64,000 nt of DNA from Actinomycetes bacterium (GTDB lineage: Bacteria > Actinomycetota > Actinomycetes > Mycobacteriales > Mycobacteriaceae): assembly GCA_023404955.1 (NCBI GenBank), contig JAEXZY010000016.1:62001-126000 (forward strand), in the 5' to 3' direction. Position 1 is the first letter of the stretch. Each line of letters starts with the position of its first letter. This document shows positions 26,177-35,048 of this stretch, in pieces. Position numbers and translations under genes: made by a program. Under the pieces are notes generated by a model. The model made no database searches. It was given only the letters and a program-made list of their open reading frames with translations, and was not told where the DNA came from.

Positions 26177-27356
26177 CCGCCTGCCGCCGCACGAGCGGCA
26201 GAGCAGCCAGCGCGAGGCCCTGGATGCCGATCATCACGCCGATGAGCAGCGGCACCGATTGCTCGTACAGATATCCGGTGAGCGTCCCACCCCCGGCCGC
26301 CGCCACCCCGAGCACGGCCGCGTAGACCCCGTACGCGGTGGCGCGACGGCCCGGCCCGACGAGGTCCGCGACCACCGCGCGCAACGTCGATTCCTGCACG
26401 CCGACCGCCGCACCCCACACCAGCGCGCCGGCGATCACCGCCACCAGCTGGCCGCTGAACGCGAACACCGGCACCACCGCGGCCAGCACCGGCAGCGCGG
26501 CCAGCACCACGGCCCCGCGGCGGTCGTAGATCCATCCGGTGGCCAACGCGGCGACGGCGTCGGCGACCATCGCGGCGGCATAGATCACCGGCACCCATGC
26601 CACGGGTACCAGACCCCGCTGCACCTGGTGGAAAGACAACACCCCGAACGTCGCGAAACCGGTCATGGTGATCGCCGAGAAGCCCGCATAGGTCCAGAAG
26701 GGGCGCGGCAGCGACCGCAGCGCCGGACGATCAGCGACTGCTGTCGACCGCGGCGGCTCGGCGACCTCATAGCGGGCCGGCTCGGGCACCCGGGCGCGCA
26801 GCCAGATGAGCAGCGCCACCACCCCGACTCCGGGGATGGCCAGCAGGGCGAACGTCGGACCGAATCCGCCGAACACGACGAGCATCGCCGCGACGGCCAG
26901 CGGACCCGCCACCGCACCGATCTGATCCATCGCCTCGTGCACGGCGAACCCGCGGCCCCGACCGGTCACCGCCGTCGCGTGGGACAGCAGCGTGTCCTTG
27001 GCGGGACTGCGGACCGCCTTGCCGACGCGTTCGGCGATGATCAGCGCCCCGGCCGCCCACAGCACGCCGACCACGCCGAGCAGTGGCACCGACACCACGG
27101 TCAGCACATAACCGGTGATCGTCCACGCCCAGAACCGGCCGGTGCGGTCGGCCAGCGGACCGGACACGATCCGCAGCAGCAGCGCCGCCGCCTCACCGAT
27201 CCCCGTGACGACGCCCACCACGACGGCGCTTGCGCCGAGCGACGCCAGCAGCGGGCCGGTGATCGACCGCGCACCCTCGTAGACGACGTCGGCGAGCAGG
27301 CTGACCACCCCGAACGTCGTGACGAACCGCCACGCGCCCAGGCCCGGCGCGCTCAC
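26142..27356 (-). CDS. MFS transporter
   Basis: 404 residues with about 12 hydrophobic helices and a central basic loop near residues 190-215. The cytoplasmic motif after helix 2 is GPLADRTGRFWAW, the MFS motif-A equivalent; GWIYDRRGAVVL is its repeat in the second half. The substrate is not evident; drug or sugar efflux are typical of such proteins. The GTG start overlaps the dnaE1 stop by four bases (GTGA), so it is probably read from the dnaE1 transcript, an unusual partner. Confidence 0.85.
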   Translation of the reverse strand: MSAPGLGAWRFVTTFGVVSLLADVVYEGARSITGPLLASLGASAVVVGVVTGIGEAAALLLRIVSGPLADRTGRFWAWTITGYVLTVVSVPLLGVVGVLWAAGALIIAERVGKAVRSPAKDTLLSHATAVTGRGRGFAVHEAMDQIGAVAGPLAVAAMLVVFGGFGPTFALLAIPGVGVVALLIWLRARVPEPARYEVAEPPRSTAVADRPALRSLPRPFWTYAGFSAITMTGFATFGVLSFHQVQRGLVPVAWVPVIYAAAMVADAVAALATGWIYDRRGAVVLAALPVLAAVVPVFAFSGQLVAVIAGALVWGAAVGVQESTLRAVVADLVGPGRRATAYGVYAAVLGVAAAGGGTLTGYLYEQSVPLLIGVMIGIQGLALAALPLVRRQAVSSSARSEDPQ

Positions 27357-30300
27357 CCGCCGAGGCAGCCCGGTCCGAGCAACTCCTTGAGGTCGCCCAT
27401 CAGCGCCGATGACGGGGTCACACGCAGAGACTGATCGAGTTCCAGCGTGGTGATGCGCTCACCACTGATCAGCCGTAGATGCACCTGGGCGGTTCCCGGG
27501 TGGCGCGCCAGGACTTGCTTGAGGGCGCTGACTTTGTCGACGGTGCACTGCCGTGTCGGGAGGCTCACCGCGACCGGCCGGTTGACCTGCGCGCTGGAGA
27601 AGTCCGGAACGATCAGCTCGTTGGCGATCAACGAGATCCGGTCATCTCGCTTGGCCACCTTGGCGCCGATCAGGACCACCACGTCGTCGGCGATCTCGGC
27701 GCCGAACATCGAGTACGTCTGCGGGAAGAACAGCACCTCGATACCGCCGGAGAGGTCTTCGATCTGCGCCGACGCCCAGGGCAGGCCGTTCTTGTTCACG
27801 CGCCGGTTGACCGAGGCCAGGATGCCGCCGACGCGGACCTGGGTGTCGTTGGCGATGTCGCCTTCCAAGATCGCTGGGATCTGCGTGTCGACCTGCGCCG
27901 CGAGCAGGTGCGCGATCCCGTTGAGCGGATGCCCGGACACATAGAGGCCCAGCATCTCTCGCTCGAGTGCGAGCTTGTGTTTGTCCTCCCACTCCTCCTC
28001 GGGCACCTTGATCGTGAACACCGACTCCGTCTCGGAGTCACCGCCCCCGAACAGGTCGAACTGCCCCATCGCCTCGGCCTTCTTGGTGCCGAGCACCGAG
28101 TCGACCGCGTCGGTGTGCACGAGGAACAGACCTTTACGCGGATGCCCCAGCGAATCGAAGGCTCCGGCCTTGATCAGTGACTCCGTCACCTTCTTGTTGC
28201 AGGCGGTGATGTCGATCTTGTTGAGGTAGTCCGAGAAGTCGGCGTACTTGCCCTTCTCGGCGCGCGTGTTCACAAGGGAGGCAACGACATTGGCGCCCAC
28301 GTTGCGCACCGCGCCGAGACCGAAGCGGATGTCGTCGCCCACCGAGGCGAAGTTCTGCACCGACTCGTTGACATCGGGTGGCAGCACGGTGATGCCCAGG
28401 CGTCGGCAGTCGGCCAGGTAGACAGCGGCCTTGTCCTTGTCGTCGCCGACGGAGGTGAGCAGACCGGCCATGTACTCGGCGGGATAGTTCGCCTTCAGGT
28501 AGGCCGTCCAGTACGACACCAGCCCGTAGCCGGCGGCGTGCGATTTGTTGAACGCGTAGCCGGCGAACGGAAGGATGGTGTCCCACAACGCTTTCACCGC
28601 GGCGGCGGAGAAACCGTTGGCGGTCATGCCCTCCAGGAAGCCCTTGTACTCGGCTTCGAGGACCTCGAGCTTCTTCTTGCCCATGGCCTTGCGCAGCGCA
28701 TCGGCCTTGCCCATGGAGTAACCGGCGACCTTCTGCGCGATGAACATGATCTGCTCTTGGTAGACGATCAGGCCGTACGTCTCGGCCAGGATCTCCTTGA
28801 GAGGTTCCTCGAGCTCGGGATGGATCGGCTTGATCGCCTGACGGCCGTTCTTGCGGTCGGCGTAATCGTTGTGGGCGTTCATGCCCATCGGGCCGGGCCG
28901 GTACAGCGCGAGCACGGCCACGATGTCGTTGAACTCGGTGGGCTGCATGCGGCGCAGCAGGTCGCGCATCGGCCCGCCGTCGAGCTGGAACACCCCGAGC
29001 GTGTCACCGCGGCCCAGCAATTCGTAGGCCAGCGGATCGTCGAGCGCCAGCGACTCGAGGTCGACGTCTTCGCCGCGGTTGGCCTTGATGTTCTCGATGC
29101 AGTCGCCGATGATCGTCAGGTTGCGCAGCCCGAGGAAGTCCATCTTCAGCAGGCCGATGGCCTCACACGACGGGTAATCCCAGCCGGTGATCACCGCGCC
29201 GTCCTGCGGGCGCTTCCACAGCGGGATCGCTTCCATCAGCGGCTCGGAGCTCATGATCACCGCGCACGCGTGGACGCCGGCGTTGCGCACCAGGCCTTCG
29301 AGTCCGCGGGCGGTCTCGTAGATCGTCCGCACGTCGGGGTCGGTGTCGATCAGCGCGCGGACCTCGGCGGCCTCCTTGTACCGCTCGTGGGTCGGATCGG
29401 TGATACCCGAAACCGGGATGTCCTTGGCCATGATGGGTGGCGGCAGCGCCTTGGTGATCCGGTCGGCGATCGCGAAGCCGGGCTGGCCGTAGTGCACACG
29501 GGCCGAATCTTTGAGCGCCGCTTTGGTTTTGATCGTGCCGAAGGTGATGACCTGGGCAACCCGGTCACTCCCCCACTTGTTCGCGGCGTAGCGCACCATC
29601 TCGCCGCGGCGGCGGTCGTCGAAGTCGATGTCGATGTCGGGGGCCGACGGACGTTCGGGGTTGAGGAACCGCTCGAACAGCAGGCCGTGCGGAATGGGGT
29701 CGATGTTCGTGATGCCCATCGCGTAGGCCACCAGCGAACCCGCCGCCGAGCCGCGGCCCGGACCGACCCGGATGCCCACCGAGCGGGCGTAGTTGATGAG
29801 GTCGGCGACGATGAGGAAGTACGCCGGGAAGCCCTTGTCGCAGATGACCTTGATCTCGTACTCGGCACGGTCGAGGTAATCCTGCGGAACCGGTGCGCCG
29901 GCGAACCGGCGCTCCGCGAGGCCGGTCATCACCTCGTGGGTGAGCCACGACCCCTGGTCATGCCCCTCCGGTACCGGGAAGATCGGCATCCGATCCTTGG
30001 GCGCCCATACCTCGGTGTAGGGCTGCACCCGCTCGGCGATCAAGAGCGTCGAATCGCAGGCGCCGGGCACCTGGTCGTCCCACAGGGCCCGCATCTCGGC
30101 CGCAGATTTCAGGTAGTAGCCGTCACCGTCGAATTTGAAGCGGGTCGGGTCCGAGAGCGTCTTGCCGGTCTGGATGCAGAGCAGTGCCTCGTGGTTCTGG
30201 GAGGCGTCCCGGGTGACGTAGTGGCAGTCGTTGGTCGCCAGCGGGCGGATGTTGAGCTTCCTGCCGACCTCCAGCAGGCCCTCGCGGACCCGGCGCTCGA

Positions 30301-30889
30301 TGTCCAGACCGTGGTCCATGAGCTCGAGGAAGAAATTCTCCTTGCCGAAGATCTCCTGCCACTTGGCGGCGGCCTCGATGGCCTCCTGGGTGTGGCCCAG
30401 CCGCAATCGCGTCTGCACCTCTCCCGACGGGCAGCCCGTCGTGGCGATGATGCCCTCGGCGTGTTCGGCGATGATCTCGGCGTCCATGCGCGACCACTTG
30501 CCGAGCTGGCCTTCGAATGAGGCCAGCGACGACAGCTTGAACAGGTTGCGCAGGCCCGTCGCGTTCTCCGCGACCATCGTCATGTGGGTGTAGGAGCCGC
30601 TGCCGGAGACGTCGTCGCTCTTCTGGCTCGGATCACCCCAGAGCACGCGTTTGGTGTCGAAGCGCGACGCGGGGGCGATGTAGGCCTCGATGCCGATGAT
30701 CGGCTTGATGCCGACGTCGGTGGCCGCGTTGTAGAACTCGCTGGCGCCGAACATGTTTCCGTGGTCGGTCATACCGATGGCGGGCATCTCCAGCCGCTGC
30801 GCCTCGGCGAGCATCGGCTTGACCTTCGCGGCGCCGTCGAGCATCGAGTACTCGGTGTGATTGTGGAGATGCACGAATGACCCGCTCAT
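27353..30889 (-). CDS. dnaE1: DNA polymerase III alpha subunit (replicative)
   Basis: 1178-residue C-family polymerase. An N-terminal PHP domain (HLHNHTEYSMLDGAAK) carries the metal-dependent 3'-5' proofreading activity used in mycobacteria. The palm has catalytic aspartates in PDIDIDFDD (about 400), then KMDFLGLRNL, and DTLGVFQLDGGPMR in the fingers. A C-terminal OB fold (VRVGGILASVNRRV) binds ssDNA and tau. The start is ATG 30889; a TAGACT -10 (30904-30899) lies nine bases upstream, giving a very short leader. Confidence 0.97.
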   Translation of the reverse strand: MSGSFVHLHNHTEYSMLDGAAKVKPMLAEAQRLEMPAIGMTDHGNMFGASEFYNAATDVGIKPIIGIEAYIAPASRFDTKRVLWGDPSQKSDDVSGSGSYTHMTMVAENATGLRNLFKLSSLASFEGQLGKWSRMDAEIIAEHAEGIIATTGCPSGEVQTRLRLGHTQEAIEAAAKWQEIFGKENFFLELMDHGLDIERRVREGLLEVGRKLNIRPLATNDCHYVTRDASQNHEALLCIQTGKTLSDPTRFKFDGDGYYLKSAAEMRALWDDQVPGACDSTLLIAERVQPYTEVWAPKDRMPIFPVPEGHDQGSWLTHEVMTGLAERRFAGAPVPQDYLDRAEYEIKVICDKGFPAYFLIVADLINYARSVGIRVGPGRGSAAGSLVAYAMGITNIDPIPHGLLFERFLNPERPSAPDIDIDFDDRRRGEMVRYAANKWGSDRVAQVITFGTIKTKAALKDSARVHYGQPGFAIADRITKALPPPIMAKDIPVSGITDPTHERYKEAAEVRALIDTDPDVRTIYETARGLEGLVRNAGVHACAVIMSSEPLMEAIPLWKRPQDGAVITGWDYPSCEAIGLLKMDFLGLRNLTIIGDCIENIKANRGEDVDLESLALDDPLAYELLGRGDTLGVFQLDGGPMRDLLRRMQPTEFNDIVAVLALYRPGPMGMNAHNDYADRKNGRQAIKPIHPELEEPLKEILAETYGLIVYQEQIMFIAQKVAGYSMGKADALRKAMGKKKLEVLEAEYKGFLEGMTANGFSAAAVKALWDTILPFAGYAFNKSHAAGYGLVSYWTAYLKANYPAEYMAGLLTSVGDDKDKAAVYLADCRRLGITVLPPDVNESVQNFASVGDDIRFGLGAVRNVGANVVASLVNTRAEKGKYADFSDYLNKIDITACNKKVTESLIKAGAFDSLGHPRKGLFLVHTDAVDSVLGTKKAEAMGQFDLFGGGDSETESVFTIKVPEEEWEDKHKLALEREMLGLYVSGHPLNGIAHLLAAQVDTQIPAILEGDIANDTQVRVGGILASVNRRVNKNGLPWASAQIEDLSGGIEVLFFPQTYSMFGAEIADDVVVLIGAKVAKRDDRISLIANELIVPDFSSAQVNRPVAVSLPTRQCTVDKVSALKQVLARHPGTAQVHLRLISGERITTLELDQSLRVTPSSALMGDLKELLGPGCLGG

Positions 30890-30898
30890 AGGCAGGCC

Positions 30899-30963
30899 AG
30901 TCTATGGCCGTACACCGACACCGCTCGGCGTGTCTCGGGGCGTGTCCCGATGCGTGTCGCGAG
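30899..30963 (-). promoter_or_regulatory. dnaE1 promoter with three GACACG repeats
   Basis: Read on the minus strand, a -10 element TAGACT occupies 30904-30899. Upstream, between about 30927 and 30963, the motif CGnGACACGC occurs three times at 11-12 base intervals, about one helical turn apart. That spacing suggests binding by a regulator on one face, but no factor is known to me for this motif. The remainder of the 92-base gap to the TetR gene shows nothing further. Confidence 0.45.
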
Positions 30964-30981
30964 CAGGTCTCGACGCGTGGC

Positions 30982-31605
30982 TCAGTGCGCCCCGCTCTGC
31001 AAGGTCAGCAATTCGTGATCGAAGACGTTCAGCAGTTGCCTGGCAACCATTGAACCGGCACCGTCACGGGCCACGAACCCGGCATGGAACGCGAGGCCCC
31101 AGAACATCGACGCCAGCAGATCCGCCAGGCCCCGACCGTCATCACCCAGCGCGGCGTCGGCCACGGAGTCGTAGAACGCGTGAATGGCCGCGATGACCGA
31201 CGCGGCCGTCGGACTGCAGTGCACGCCTCGATGCTGTTCGACCTGGATGGTCACCAGAAAGCGCAGGGCACCCGGGTCCTCGCCGCACAGGCGCTCGACG
31301 GTCTCGGTGAACGCGACGAGCTGACCGCGCGGCTCCACGCGCTCCTGCGCCTCTGCGATGGATGCGGCGATCTGCGCGCCCATGGCCTGCACCAGCGTCT
31401 CGTAGACGTGGTCACGGGTCTCGAAGTAGTAGTGCAGCGTGGGCCTGCTGACCCCGGCACGCAGTGCGATCTGCTGGAACGTCGCCGCGGGATAACCGCT
31501 GGAGGAGATGACGTCGCGCGCGGCCCGCAAGATGGTCTGCCGAGTCCGCTCGGAGTCCGCGCCGACAGGACGGCCGCGTCCTCGGGTGCCCGTCGCGCAA
31601 TCCAC
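30982..31605 (-). CDS. TetR-family transcriptional regulator
   Basis: 207 residues from GTG 31605, or 209 from TTG 31611. N-terminal TetR helix-turn-helix at about residues 35-65 (ATFQQIALRAGVSRPTLHYY) with the typical FETRDHVYETL follow-on helix. The C-terminal domain is of the TetR_C type. An inverted repeat TGGCA-TTGC-TGCCA (31618-31631) just upstream is a candidate autoregulatory operator. Target genes are not apparent; the neighbour rarD is transcribed on the same strand away from it. Confidence 0.82.
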   Translation of the reverse strand: MDCATGTRGRGRPVGADSERTRQTILRAARDVISSSGYPAATFQQIALRAGVSRPTLHYYFETRDHVYETLVQAMGAQIAASIAEAQERVEPRGQLVAFTETVERLCGEDPGALRFLVTIQVEQHRGVHCSPTAASVIAAIHAFYDSVADAALGDDGRGLADLLASMFWGLAFHAGFVARDGAGSMVARQLLNVFDHELLTLQSGAH

Positions 31606-31657
31606 GAGCAAACGTTATGGCATTGCTGCCAACGGGTCAATCAGCAAACCGGCAAAA

Positions 31658-32548
31658 CTATGCCGGGGACGGCTGTACGGCACGCCGATCGGCGCGGGCG
31701 CGCCGCACCGCGTCCACGGTGAACACTCCCAGCGCCACCCAGATCAGCGCGAAGCCCACCCACCGAGCGGGCGGCATCGGTTCGTGGCCGACCAGGACAC
31801 CCCAGGACAGCTGCATGGCCGGCGTCAGGTAGAACAGCAGCCCCAGCGTCACCATCGGTAACCGCTGCGCGGCGGCGGCGAACAGCAGCAGCGGCAGCGC
31901 GGTCAGCAGGCCCGACAGCACCATCAGCCACGCGTGGGCAGCGCCGTGGTCGCTGAAGGTCGCGTGGCCGGTGAGTGTCAGCACCACCACGTAGGCCAGC
32001 GCGAACGGCGTCGCCAGACCGGCCTCCACGCCCACGCTGACGCGCGGATCGGTCGGCACCAACTTCTTCACCGCGCCGTAGAGGCCGAAGGACAGCGCCA
32101 GACCCAGACCGATCAGCGGCGGGGACCCCACCTCGACCGTCAGCACCACGACCGCGACCACCGCGATCGCCAGCGCCCCGATCTGCCAGCGGTTGAGCCG
32201 TTCCCGGAAGATGATCAACCCCAGCGCGATCGACACCAGCGGATTGATGAAGTACCCGAGCGCGGCATCGACCACGTGCCCGTTGTTGACCGCGTAGACG
32301 TAGATCAGCCAGTTCATCGAGATCAGTGCGGCCGCGGCGGTCAGCAGCAGCCACACCCGGCCGGTGATCCGGCGCAGATCGCCGAGGCGGCGCACGACGG
32401 CGACCACGACGACCATCAGCAGGAAACTCCAGATGATGCGGTGCGCGAGCACCTCCACCGCGCCGGCCGGTTTCAGGAGCGGGAAGAACGCCGGGAACAC
32501 GCCCCACATGCCATAGGCGCCGACGCCGAAGAGCAGTCCCGATCTCAC
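31658..32548 (-). CDS. rarD: RarD/EamA-family permease
   Basis: 296 residues with about ten hydrophobic helices in two EamA repeats. The RarD signature is visible: GVGAYGMWGVFPAFFPLLKP at the N-terminus, AHRIIWSF, NWLIYVYAVNNGHV, ALGYFINPLVS and FYLTPAMQL. RarD is known from chloramphenicol-sensitivity studies; the physiological substrate is unclear. The GTG start overlaps the rluD-like stop by four bases (GTGA), so it is the third gene of lspA-rluD-rarD. Confidence 0.88.
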   Translation of the reverse strand: MRSGLLFGVGAYGMWGVFPAFFPLLKPAGAVEVLAHRIIWSFLLMVVVVAVVRRLGDLRRITGRVWLLLTAAAALISMNWLIYVYAVNNGHVVDAALGYFINPLVSIALGLIIFRERLNRWQIGALAIAVVAVVVLTVEVGSPPLIGLGLALSFGLYGAVKKLVPTDPRVSVGVEAGLATPFALAYVVVLTLTGHATFSDHGAAHAWLMVLSGLLTALPLLLFAAAAQRLPMVTLGLLFYLTPAMQLSWGVLVGHEPMPPARWVGFALIWVALGVFTVDAVRRARADRRAVQPSPA

Positions 32549-33474
32549 CGTCCGGGACCGCGCAGGACGTCCAGGGCGTGTTGCAGATCCTCGGGGTACG
32601 GGCTGGTGATCTCGATCTGCCGGCCGTCGGCGGGATGGGCGAAGGCCAGCGAGCGGGCGTGCAGCCACTGCCGGGTCAATCCCAGCCGGGCGGCCAGCGT
32701 CGGGTCGGCGCCGTAGGTCAGATCCCCGCAGCACGGGTGGTGCAGCGCCGCGAAATGCACACGGATCTGGTGCGTGCGGCCGGTCTCGAGGTGGATGTCG
32801 AGCAGGCTGGCGGCCTGGTGGGCCTCGACCGTGTCGTAGTGGGTGACGCTGTTGCGGCCGCCCTCGACGACCGCGAACTTCCAGTCGTGGCCGCGATGCC
32901 GCCCGATCGGGGCGTCGATCGTGCCGCTGGACGGATCGGGGTGGCCCTGCACCAGCGCGTGGTAGCGCTTGTCGACGGTGCGCTGCTTGAACGCCCGCTT
33001 GAGTACCGTGTACGCGCGTTCGGACAGCGCGACGACCATGACCCCGGATGTGCCGACGTCGAGGCGATGCACGATGCCCTGGCGCTCGTGGATGCCCGAT
33101 GTGCTGATCCGGAACCCGGCGGCGGCCAGGCCCCCGAGCACCGTCGGACCGTGCCAGCCGACCGTGGCGTGCGCGGCCACTCCCGGCGGCTTGTCGACGG
33201 CGACGATGTCATCGTCGGAATACAGGATCGTCATGCCCTCGATGTCCTGGGGCACGTTCTCGACCGGAGCCGGCGCCTCGGGCAGTCGCACCTCGAGCCA
33301 CGCGCCGGCGGTGAGCTTGTCGGACTTGCCCGCCCGCGCGCCGTCGAGCTCGACCCCGCCCTCTTCGGCCAGCGTGGCGGCCGCGGTCCGGGACAGCCCC
33401 AGCAGCCGCGCGAGGCCGGCGTCGACGCGCATGCCAGCGAGGCCCTCGGGTACCGGCATGGACCGCGTCGTCAT
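32545..33474 (-). CDS. RluD-family 23S rRNA pseudouridine synthase
   Basis: 309 residues. An N-terminal S4 RNA-binding domain (about 12-75, VDAGLARLLGLSRTAAATLAEEG, named in part) is followed by the RluA/RluD catalytic domain with the motif HRLDVGTSG, which holds the catalytic Asp near residue 138. ETGRTHQIRVH and KRYHALV are other family blocks. By homology to RluD it should modify helix-69-region uridines, but the exact site cannot be read. Rv1540 type. Coupled to lspA by ATGA. Confidence 0.9.
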   Translation of the reverse strand: MTTRSMPVPEGLAGMRVDAGLARLLGLSRTAAATLAEEGGVELDGARAGKSDKLTAGAWLEVRLPEAPAPVENVPQDIEGMTILYSDDDIVAVDKPPGVAAHATVGWHGPTVLGGLAAAGFRISTSGIHERQGIVHRLDVGTSGVMVVALSERAYTVLKRAFKQRTVDKRYHALVQGHPDPSSGTIDAPIGRHRGHDWKFAVVEGGRNSVTHYDTVEAHQAASLLDIHLETGRTHQIRVHFAALHHPCCGDLTYGADPTLAARLGLTRQWLHARSLAFAHPADGRQIEITSPYPEDLQHALDVLRGPGR

Positions 33475-34088
33475 TGCGCGCCGTCGCTGCCGGCGCGGCG
33501 CCGGCCGGCTTCATCCTCTGCGCCGTCCGGCTGGCGCCTCCCGGCGGTGTCGAAATCGAACCCGAACAGCGACAGCGCCACCAGCAGGATCGCCCCGCCG
33601 ACCACCGACGGGTCGGCGACGTTGAACACCGGCCACCACCCGACCGACAGGAAATCGACGACGTGACCGCGCAGCGGCCCGGGCGAGCGGAAGAATCGGT
33701 CCACCAGGTTGCCCATGGCGCCGCCCAGGATCATGCCCAGCCCGAGCGCCCACCACGGCGACACCAGGCGACGCCCCATCCAGATGATGCCGATCACCAC
33801 ACCGATGGCCACCAGGGTCAGCACCCAGGTGTAGCCGGTCGCCATCGAGAACGCCGCCCCGGAGTTGCGGACCAGCGTCCACGTCACGGTGTCGCCGATG
33901 ATCGAGACCGGCTGGCCGGGAGTCAGCAGCTCGACCGCGAGGATCTTGGTGACGATGTCGACGACCAGCACGACCGCGGCCACCCCCAGAAGCAGACGCA
34001 GGCGCCGACGCGGGGGCGCGGCCACCGCCGGCGGGTCCGCGGCGTCGCCGGTCGCCGGTTCGGCCGGGCTGGAGGAATCGTCAGTCAC
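33471..34088 (-). CDS. lspA: Lipoprotein signal peptidase (signal peptidase II)
   Basis: Aspartyl protease that cleaves prolipoprotein signal peptides after lipidation. 205 residues from GTG 34088 (MTDDSSSPAE); ATGs at 34097 and 34100 are alternatives. Four membrane helices. The catalytic Asp pair is in GNLVDRF and FNVADPSVVGG; VRNSGAAFS is the conserved loop. An N-terminal Pro/Ala-rich cytoplasmic extension of about 35 residues is typical of mycobacteria. The stop overlaps the RluD-like ATG. Confidence 0.93.
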   Translation of the reverse strand: MTDDSSSPAEPATGDAADPPAVAAPPRRRLRLLLGVAAVVLVVDIVTKILAVELLTPGQPVSIIGDTVTWTLVRNSGAAFSMATGYTWVLTLVAIGVVIGIIWMGRRLVSPWWALGLGMILGGAMGNLVDRFFRSPGPLRGHVVDFLSVGWWPVFNVADPSVVGGAILLVALSLFGFDFDTAGRRQPDGAEDEAGRRRAGSDGAQ

Positions 34089-34130
34089 GCCGTCCATCAT
34101 CGCAAAGCGGCGATGGGGAAGAATCCAGCC

Positions 34131-35048
34131 ATGGCCCGCCTCGTCGTGATCGCCACCGGCGGCACCATCTCCACCAGTGCCGATGCCGACGGTGTCAAAC
34201 GTCCCACCCGCTCGGGCGCCGAGCTGACGGCCGGTCTCGGGAGCGGTCTCGAGGTGGTCGAGGCGATGCGGAAAGACAGCTCCCAGCTGGTGCCCGCCGA
34301 CTGGGACGTCGGCGCCCCCCCCGGGCCCCCCCCCCCCCCCGGCCCCCCCCACGGCGCCGACGGCATCGTCGTCACGCACGGCACCGACTCGCTCGAGGAA
34401 ACCGCGCTCTGGCTCGCGCTGACCTACTCCGGCGCGCCACCGGTGGTGCTGACCGGCGCCCAGCGCAGCGCCGACGCCCCGGACGCCGACGGGCCGGCCA
34501 ACCTGCGCCATGCGCTCGCCGTCGCGGCCGATCCGGCGATGCGTGGCGCCGGTGTGGTGGTGGCCTTCGCCGGCGAGGTGTTCTCGGCACTGGGGTTGAC
34601 CAAGGTCAGCACCGACAGCGACCAGAGTTTCGCGGGGCGCGCGGTGGGTGTGCAGCCCTACCTGGGGCCCTTCCTGGAGACACTGCGCGCCGCCGATGCG
34701 CCGCGGGTCGACATCGTGGCCGCCTACCCCGGCGCCGACAGCACCGCACTCGACGCCTGCGTGGCGGCGGGGGCCCGCGGCGTGGTGGTCGAGGCGCTCG
34801 GCGCGGGCAACGCGGGCGCCGCGCTGATCGATGGTGTGCGACGGCACTGCGCGGCCGGCGTCGCGGTAGCGGTGTCGACGCGGGTGCCCGGCGGCCGGGT
34901 CAGCGCCGGCTACGGACCGGGCCGTGACCTGGTGACCGCGGGTGCGGTTCTGGTGCCCACGCTGCGGCCGCCGCAGGCACGTGTGCTCCTGATGGGGGCG
35001 CTGACCGCCGGCTCACCGATCGCCGAGATCTTCGGCCGCTGGGGCTGA
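34131..35048 (+). CDS. ansA: L-asparaginase, with an anomalous poly-Pro segment
   Basis: Type-I-like asparaginase, 305 residues. First catalytic block VIATGGTIS (Thr in TGGT) near residue 9, then SSQLVPADWD, then VVTHGTDSLEETA with the second Thr and Asp, and STRVPGGRVSAGYGPG in the C-terminal domain. Between ADWD and GADGIVVTHG the family has a helix of about 12 residues; here it is replaced by 15 residues that are nearly all Pro, Gly and Ala, encoded by a C-homopolymer (34314-34350). The frame is kept, but the segment looks like a sequence artefact. Convergent 3' overlap with dinB of 36 bases. Confidence 0.88.
   Translation: MARLVVIATGGTISTSADADGVKRPTRSGAELTAGLGSGLEVVEAMRKDSSQLVPADWDVGAPPGPPPPPGPPHGADGIVVTHGTDSLEETALWLALTYSGAPPVVLTGAQRSADAPDADGPANLRHALAVAADPAMRGAGVVVAFAGEVFSALGLTKVSTDSDQSFAGRAVGVQPYLGPFLETLRAADAPRVDIVAAYPGADSTALDACVAAGARGVVVEALGAGNAGAALIDGVRRHCAAGVAVAVSTRVPGGRVSAGYGPGRDLVTAGAVLVPTLRPPQARVLLMGALTAGSPIAEIFGRWG
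34307..34362. repeat. Poly-C tract flanked by a perfect 10-bp inverted repeat
   Basis: CGTCGGCGCC at 34307-34316 pairs exactly with GGCGCCGACG at 34353-34362. Between them lie 36 bases that are almost only C: six C, GGG, fifteen C, GG, eight C, then AC. No comparable tract occurs elsewhere in the window. Confidence 0.9.

Noticed and set aside
28538..30520. 660-codon open frame antisense to dnaE1
   Set aside because: Arises from GC-rich third positions opposite a strongly conserved gene; composition is Arg/Val/Gly/His-rich with no family signature.
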